A stretch of 64,000 nt of DNA from NCBI GenBank assembly GCA_016278485.1, contig JADQBT010000003.1, positions 62,001 to 126,000 on the forward strand. The letters are read 5' to 3'. Below are positions 59,636-64,000 of the stretch, piece after piece. The notes beneath the pieces were generated by a model that saw only the letters and a program-made list of their open reading frames with translations, was not told where the DNA came from and did not search any database. The position numbers were made by a program, and so were the translations under genes. The stretch is from Halanaerobiales bacterium (lineage in GTDB: Bacteria; Bacillota; Halanaerobiia; Halanaerobiales; Halanaerobiaceae). The stretch's first letter is position 1. Every line of letters begins with the position of its first letter.

Positions 59636-61402
59636 TTAATAATTATCAGCAAGATGCTGATAAAAATCACTAATCTCATTTTTAAAATCTTTAATCTTAT
59701 CTATTTCTTCATTTGGAACAGTATTTTTTAATCGCAATAGCTTATTAAACAATTTATTATTTTTAAGCTGACTAATCGGTACGTTTTTCTTTACTAAAGG
59801 CTGAGCTTGATCATACAAATGCAAAATAACTTTTAAAATCCAATATTGTTTATTGATATCTGAATACTTATCTATATTATCAAAAGCACTTTGCTGTAAA
59901 AAACCAATTTTTATTAACCTTGCAATTTCTAAAATCAAACGTTGATTATCTGGTAATACATCTTCTCCAACCAGTTTAACTATATCCTGCAGTCGTGATT
60001 CTTCTTTTAATAATGACATAGCGCTATTTCTCAAATCAAGCCATTCCTGGTTTACATTTTTTTTAAACCATGGTTCCAGTTCATTTAAATATTCACTATA
60101 ACTATCAAGCCAATTTATTGCAGGAAAATGTCTTGAAGCTGCAAGTGATTTATCAAGCGCCCAAAAACAGCGGACAAATCTTTTAGTATTTTGAGTAACT
60201 GGTTCTGAAAAATCAGCCCCTGGAGGCGATACTGCACCAATTAATGTTATTGAACCTTCACTTTCTCCAGCTAAAGTTTTCACATAACCTGCTCTTTCGT
60301 AAAATTCAGCTAATCTGGTTGGTAAATAAGCAGGAAAGCCCTCTTCAGCTGGCATTTCTTCTAAACGGCCCGATATTTCTCTTAAAGCTTCTGCCCAGCG
60401 AGAAGTAGAATCTGCCATTATTGCAATATTATAACCCATATCTCGATAATATTCGCCCAAAGTAATACCTGTATATATACTTGCCTCTCTTGCTGAAACA
60501 GGCATATTTGATGTATTGGCAATTAAAACTGTCCTTTCCATCATAGACTTACCTGTTTCTGGATCTGTTAATTCGGGAAATTCCTCCAGAACATCTGTCA
60601 TTTCATTTCCCCGTTCACCACAACCAATATAAATTATTAAGTCTGCATCTGACCATTTTGCCAGCTGATGCTGAGTCATAGTTTTCCCAGCACCAAATCC
60701 CCCGGGTATAGCGGCAGTACCACCTTTAGCAATGGGGAAAAATGTATCTAGAACACGCTGACCAGTCAATAATGGCTCACTTAATTCTAATCTATCCTCA
60801 TATGGACGAGCTTTTCTAATTGGCCATTCCTGATAAAGTTTTATTTCATAAATATTGTCTTCTTTATCTTTTATTTTAGCAATAATGTGTTCAATAGAAT
60901 ATCTTCCATCAGGTACTAATTCAATAACTTCTCCTTCTTTATCAGGGGGAACCATAATTTTATGGACAATAACTGAAGTTTCATCAATTTCAGCTATTAA
61001 CTGTCCGGACTTAAGGTAGTCTCCCTTTTCAACTTTAATTTTTAATTCCCATTCTTTTTCCGGATTTAAAGAATTTACTTTAACACCTCTTTTTATAAAT
61101 GAGCCACTCTTTTTTTCCAAAAATGGTAAAGGCCTTTGAATACCATCAAAAATATTCCCTATTATTCCCGGTCCAAGTTGAACTGAAAGGGGATGACCGG
61201 TAGAAAACACAGGTTCACCAGGTTTCATACCACTCGTTTCTTCATAAACTTGAATTGTAGCCTGATCACGATCAAGTTCTATAATTTCTCCAACTAATTT
61301 AATCTCTCCTACATAAACTAACTCTCTCATAATATAGCCAGTCATATTTTCTGCTTTAACTACCGGGCCATTTATAAAAGTTATTCTACCCTGTTTCGTC
61401 AT
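59636..61402 (-). CDS. atpA: V-type ATPase subunit A (catalytic)
   Basis: A 588-residue catalytic subunit with the V-type non-homologous region (about 115-185), Walker A GGFGAGKTMTQ (about 233-243), GCGERGNEMTDVL and the ADSTSRWAEALREISGR signature. ATG 61402 is chosen over a TTG three codons earlier because AGGAG stands nine nt before it. It hydrolyses or makes ATP, coupled to ion flow through the I/K membrane part. Confidence 0.96.
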   Translation of the reverse strand: MTKQGRITFINGPVVKAENMTGYIMRELVYVGEIKLVGEIIELDRDQATIQVYEETSGMKPGEPVFSTGHPLSVQLGPGIIGNIFDGIQRPLPFLEKKSGSFIKRGVKVNSLNPEKEWELKIKVEKGDYLKSGQLIAEIDETSVIVHKIMVPPDKEGEVIELVPDGRYSIEHIIAKIKDKEDNIYEIKLYQEWPIRKARPYEDRLELSEPLLTGQRVLDTFFPIAKGGTAAIPGGFGAGKTMTQHQLAKWSDADLIIYIGCGERGNEMTDVLEEFPELTDPETGKSMMERTVLIANTSNMPVSAREASIYTGITLGEYYRDMGYNIAIMADSTSRWAEALREISGRLEEMPAEEGFPAYLPTRLAEFYERAGYVKTLAGESEGSITLIGAVSPPGADFSEPVTQNTKRFVRCFWALDKSLAASRHFPAINWLDSYSEYLNELEPWFKKNVNQEWLDLRNSAMSLLKEESRLQDIVKLVGEDVLPDNQRLILEIARLIKIGFLQQSAFDNIDKYSDINKQYWILKVILHLYDQAQPLVKKNVPISQLKNNKLFNKLLRLKNTVPNEEIDKIKDFKNEISDFYQHLADNY

Positions 61403-61428
61403 TCTCACCAACTCCTAATACAATTATC

Positions 61429-62046
61429 CTACTTTTGTGCCAGAATATTCTTTTTCAGTTCAATAGCTATTTCTTCTCTGGATGAATCAATAAGAGCAGC
61501 AAAAGTATTTTCAAGTAATTGCTGTTTATTTTTTGTTTTAATAATAAAACCACCAGATTTTATTTTATCTGTTAATTTAATTTCAAAATAATAATTATTC
61601 ATTTCCTTCTGCAAACGATTTTCTAAGTCAGATTTCAAGTTTTCATCCTTAGCTCTTATAAAAACTATGAATTCATTATCGGGAAGTTCAAGAACCGCTT
61701 CTTTGAGAGAATTATAAATGAACAAATAATAATCATTTTCTGCAGTAAAATTTTCTAATTCTTTCTTTAATTCTTGAATGAAATTATTCATACATTCATT
61801 TAATTTCTTTCTTCGATCACTTTTCTTCTCCAGTATTGCTCTCGATATTATTTGCTCCCTTTTCTGTTCGGCCTTATTTTTATAAGATTTTAATATATTT
61901 TCTTTTTTGCTTTCTAATTTATTTTGAAACCTATTATACTTTTTTATTAGCTCTTCTCTTTTCTTTTCAATTCTTTTAGTGTTTTCTTCCTTTACTTCTT
62001 CTATAATCTCAGTTTTAATAGCCATTATTTTTTCTGCAACATCCAC
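61429..62046 (-). CDS. atpE: V-type ATPase subunit E (peripheral stalk)
   Basis: A 205-residue stalk subunit: a highly charged N-terminal coiled coil (about 1-105) and a globular C-terminal domain ending in LIDSSREEIAIELKKNILAQ, with the GGFIIKTKNKQQLLENTFAAL strand-helix typical of subunit E. GTG start 62046 follows GAGGTG by eight nt. It is located after F, not directly after K as in many operons. Confidence 0.85.
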   Translation of the reverse strand: MDVAEKIMAIKTEIIEEVKEENTKRIEKKREELIKKYNRFQNKLESKKENILKSYKNKAEQKREQIISRAILEKKSDRRKKLNECMNNFIQELKKELENFTAENDYYLFIYNSLKEAVLELPDNEFIVFIRAKDENLKSDLENRLQKEMNNYYFEIKLTDKIKSGGFIIKTKNKQQLLENTFAALIDSSREEIAIELKKNILAQK

Positions 62047-62141
62047 TCATTTTTCACCTCATTTGCTCAGAGTTTTCTTTTAAAATGCACACGGTCTACT
62101 CTGCATAAAATATATCGAGTATTCTATGCTAAGCTATAAAA

Positions 62142-62453
62142 CTAAATTTTTATACCTATAGATTCCTGAACATATTTTGTTATATACTCCTGATCTTGAT
62201 TAGGATCAACATGTCGATCAGGTATTTCTAAAATTAACGGCAGACCTGCTGAAAGTTTAAGTTCATCAACTAAATCAGGCACTAATTTAGCCAATTTTCT
62301 TGTGATTAATATTAAACCTATATCTTTTTGCTTCTTGACTCGATTAATTTCTTCTATTACTTTTTCTTTTTCATGAACTACCTTCCCGTTAATACCAACT
62401 AGCCTTAAACCAATATTGGTATCAATATTATCACTTATACTATATATTTTCAT
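62142..62453 (-). CDS. atpF: V-type ATPase subunit F
   Basis: A 103-residue subunit of the central shaft with a CheY-like fold: short strands ISDNIDTNIGLRLVG, DIGLILITRKLA and LPLILEIPDR, matching archaeal/V-type subunit F in length and order. It binds subunit D. Located between K and E, with a 95-nt gap before E. Confidence 0.88.
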   Translation of the reverse strand: MKIYSISDNIDTNIGLRLVGINGKVVHEKEKVIEEINRVKKQKDIGLILITRKLAKLVPDLVDELKLSAGLPLILEIPDRHVDPNQDQEYITKYVQESIGIKI

Positions 62454-62463
62454 AAACTACCAC

Positions 62464-62892
62464 CTATAATCTTCCCAATATCATAATAGAAATTATTAAA
62501 CCATAGATTGCAATTCCCTCTCCTAACCCAATAATAATTAAAGCCCTTCCTAAAATTTCAGGCTTTTCACTAATAGCACCTATAGCTGCTGAGCCAGCAA
62601 TACCAACAGCAATACCTGCTCCAATTGAAGCAATTCCTACAGCAAGGCCTGCTGCAAGATAACCAAGTCCTAATCCTAAATTAGGATTGGAATTAACAGT
62701 TGTATCTGCAGCAGCATATACCTTTGCTGGCAGAGCGAAATTTGAACCCAGAATCACTAAAGTTAATAATACTACCAAATTAATACTTAAAATTAAATAA
62801 TTTAACCATTTCTTATTAGTTTTCTTAAACATAATTATTCCTCCTATAAAAATAGTAACCAATAAACTAAATAATGATAATGTAAAGATCAT
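62464..62892 (-). CDS. atpK: V-type ATPase subunit K (rotor ring)
   Basis: A 142-residue proteolipid. Two extra N-terminal helices (about 2-22 and 32-52) precede a standard two-helix hairpin (about 75-142) with GIASIGAGIAVGIAGSAAIG and the ion-binding Glu in GLGEGIAIYGLIISIMILG. Clostridial-type K proteins share this long form. The residues that usually mark Na+ binding (a Gln in the first helix and Ser/Thr next to the Glu) are not evident, so ion choice is open. Confidence 0.92.
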   Translation of the reverse strand: MIFTLSLFSLLVTIFIGGIIMFKKTNKKWLNYLILSINLVVLLTLVILGSNFALPAKVYAAADTTVNSNPNLGLGLGYLAAGLAVGIASIGAGIAVGIAGSAAIGAISEKPEILGRALIIIGLGEGIAIYGLIISIMILGRL

Positions 62893-62925
62893 CTTATTTC
62901 TCCCCCTATAATATATTTAATAAGA

Positions 62926-64000
62926 TTATTTAAATTCTACCGGCTCAAATTCTCTACCTGTGCCGCTATAGAATTTTGCAAAAATCTCAAAAAACTCTAA
63001 CCTTAATATTTGAATTCCTACTACAACCCCCTCTAAAATCATAATAACTATGTTACCAGCAATTAACACCAGCAGACTTCCAGCATTATTGCTTATCATC
63101 TCAGATAGAATAATGACCGCCATTGATAAACCTACATGATTTAATGTAAAGGCTCCAACCCTTAAAAAAGATAAAGTATTACTCAAAAAACCTAAAACTG
63201 TATCAAAAAGTTCAAAAATGGACTCAAGTATATATTCCGAAATTTTTTTATCAATAGTAAATTTTTTTTCTATTAATAAATTTCCAAGTGGTTCCTTAAA
63301 GAAAATTAATAATAATAATATAACAGCTAAAAATATTGTAAATGGTACTGGTAATAATAATCTGCTCTTAAATCCGTAAAAAGCCAAATTGCTGAGCATA
63401 AACAAATATAATATCAAACCACTTAAGCCACTATCTGAAAATAAAGCTTCTGTATAATTTTTATCTTTAAAAGCATTAAATAAATTTAAAACCATTGATA
63501 TGATTAATAAAACAATTCCAATCAACACTGTAAAACCAAGCCAGAACATTATATTTTCCATTGGCCTAATTACTAAAGCAGGTATCAAATCTTCCAATCC
63601 AAAAAAACTTCCATAAAATATACCAAAAACCATCGAAGACAATCCAAGAGACATCAAAATATAGGATATATCTTTATTTTTAATAAATTTTATTCTTTTT
63701 TTATAAATAGCAAATCCAAGTAGTGCAAAAACTAATCCCTGTCCTAAGTCACCAAACATTATCCCAAATAACAGAATATAACTTAGAGCAAAAAATAATG
63801 ATGGATCAATTTCATCATATTTAGGTAACCCGTATAGTTTAACTAAAGAGGAAAAAGAAATAACCCAATTTGGATTTTCTATAATTGTTGGTGGGTTTTC
63901 TGCTTTAACATCTTTAACATCTTGACTATTATATATAATCTTTGGATATTTTTTTAAGATTAGACTCTTAAATTCTTTTTCATTTTCCTCGCTTATCCAG
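62926..64000 (-). CDS. atpI: V-type ATPase subunit I (5' end beyond window)
   Basis: The frame stays open to the right edge, so the coding region extends beyond 64000; an internal Met at 63759 is not the start. About 358 residues of the C-terminal part are visible. Upstream of that Met the frame encodes PPTIIENPNWVISF, KLYGLPKYDEIDPSLFFA and LSYILLFGIMFGDLGQG, which are hallmark subunit-I sequences, followed by the seven or eight helices of the membrane domain with SFLRVGAFTLNHVGLSMAVI. It forms the stator channel against ring K. Confidence 0.94.
   Translation of the reverse strand, partial: WISEENEKEFKSLILKKYPKIIYNSQDVKDVKAENPPTIIENPNWVISFSSLVKLYGLPKYDEIDPSLFFALSYILLFGIMFGDLGQGLVFALLGFAIYKKRIKFIKNKDISYILMSLGLSSMVFGIFYGSFFGLEDLIPALVIRPMENIMFWLGFTVLIGIVLLIISMVLNLFNAFKDKNYTEALFSDSGLSGLILYLFMLSNLAFYGFKSRLLLPVPFTIFLAVILLLLIFFKEPLGNLLIEKKFTIDKKISEYILESIFELFDTVLGFLSNTLSFLRVGAFTLNHVGLSMAVIILSEMISNNAGSLLVLIAGNIVIMILEGVVVGIQILRLEFFEIFAKFYSGTGREFEPVEFK

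Noticed and set aside
62926-63759. Met at 63759 as the start of V-ATPase subunit I
   Set aside because: The frame continues upstream to the window edge with conserved subunit-I sequence, so this Met is internal.

Overview
The window looks like a chromosome segment of an anaerobic, AT-rich, low-GC Gram-positive-lineage bacterium that nevertheless has an outer membrane, most likely a member of the Halanaerobiales or a close relative. This rests on a TonB/ExbB/ExbD system with a TonB-dependent receptor, solute-binding proteins with plain signal peptides and no lipobox, a KdsC-like phosphatase, a V-type ATPase, biotin-dependent Na+-pump subunits, a glycyl-radical enzyme, Firmicute-style regulation (PucR, LicT/RAT, HPr with a regulatory Ser, YteA-type zinc finger) and strong sigma-A promoters with 17-nt spacers. 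No rRNA, tRNA, insertion sequence or CRISPR array was seen.

Layout. 1-5702: a cobalamin riboswitch controls a TonB-dependent receptor, tonB, exbB and exbD, followed by a PfkB sugar kinase and a membrane-anchored protein cut by the window edge. 5779-24061: about 18 kb on the minus strand devoted to nucleobase catabolism: NCS2 permease, chemoreceptor, PucR regulator, DUF2877 (AllH-like), a four-subunit biotin-dependent Na+-pumping decarboxylase, an acetyltransferase-like protein behind a riboswitch-like leader, FdrA/AllF, DUF1116/AllG, a cyclase-family hydrolase, and a three-subunit xanthine-dehydrogenase-type hydroxylase. 24405-31366 (mostly plus): nitroreductase, BMP-type nucleoside ABC importer, biotin transporter BioY behind a BirA-like operator, DUF1540 protein, and a frameshifted yteA-like gene. 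31423-38729 (minus): a second molybdenum hydroxylase with a CodA-like deaminase and CodB-like transporter, and an IclR regulator.

38778-45742: a complete GlcNAc-type PTS set (antiterminator, IICB, TIM-barrel protein, IIA, oxidoreductase, HPr, EI) with two RAT/terminator modules. 45790-49974: an orphan unknown gene and a YjjI/YjjW glycyl-radical operon with an ECF S component and a HAD phosphatase. 50046-54325 (plus): a UgpB-type sugar or sugar-phosphate importer without its ATPase, plus a NagD-like phosphatase. 54394-57208: NhaC-type antiporter and an AI-2E-family membrane protein. 57615-64000: V-type ATPase operon I-K-F-E-A-B-D, running off the right edge.

How it may fit together. Nucleobases or nucleosides would enter by NCS2, NCS1 and BMP transporters, be deaminated and hydroxylated by the two molybdenum enzymes, ring-opened (cyclase family), split by an AllFGH-like carbamoyltransferase, and the carbon acid decarboxylated by a Na+ pump whose biotin could be supplied through BioY. 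The Na+ gradient could then be used by the NhaC antiporter and possibly the V-ATPase. The combination of AllFGH homologues, molybdenum hydroxylases and a Na+-pumping decarboxylase is the strongest candidate here for an undescribed pathway. The substrate assignment is inference.
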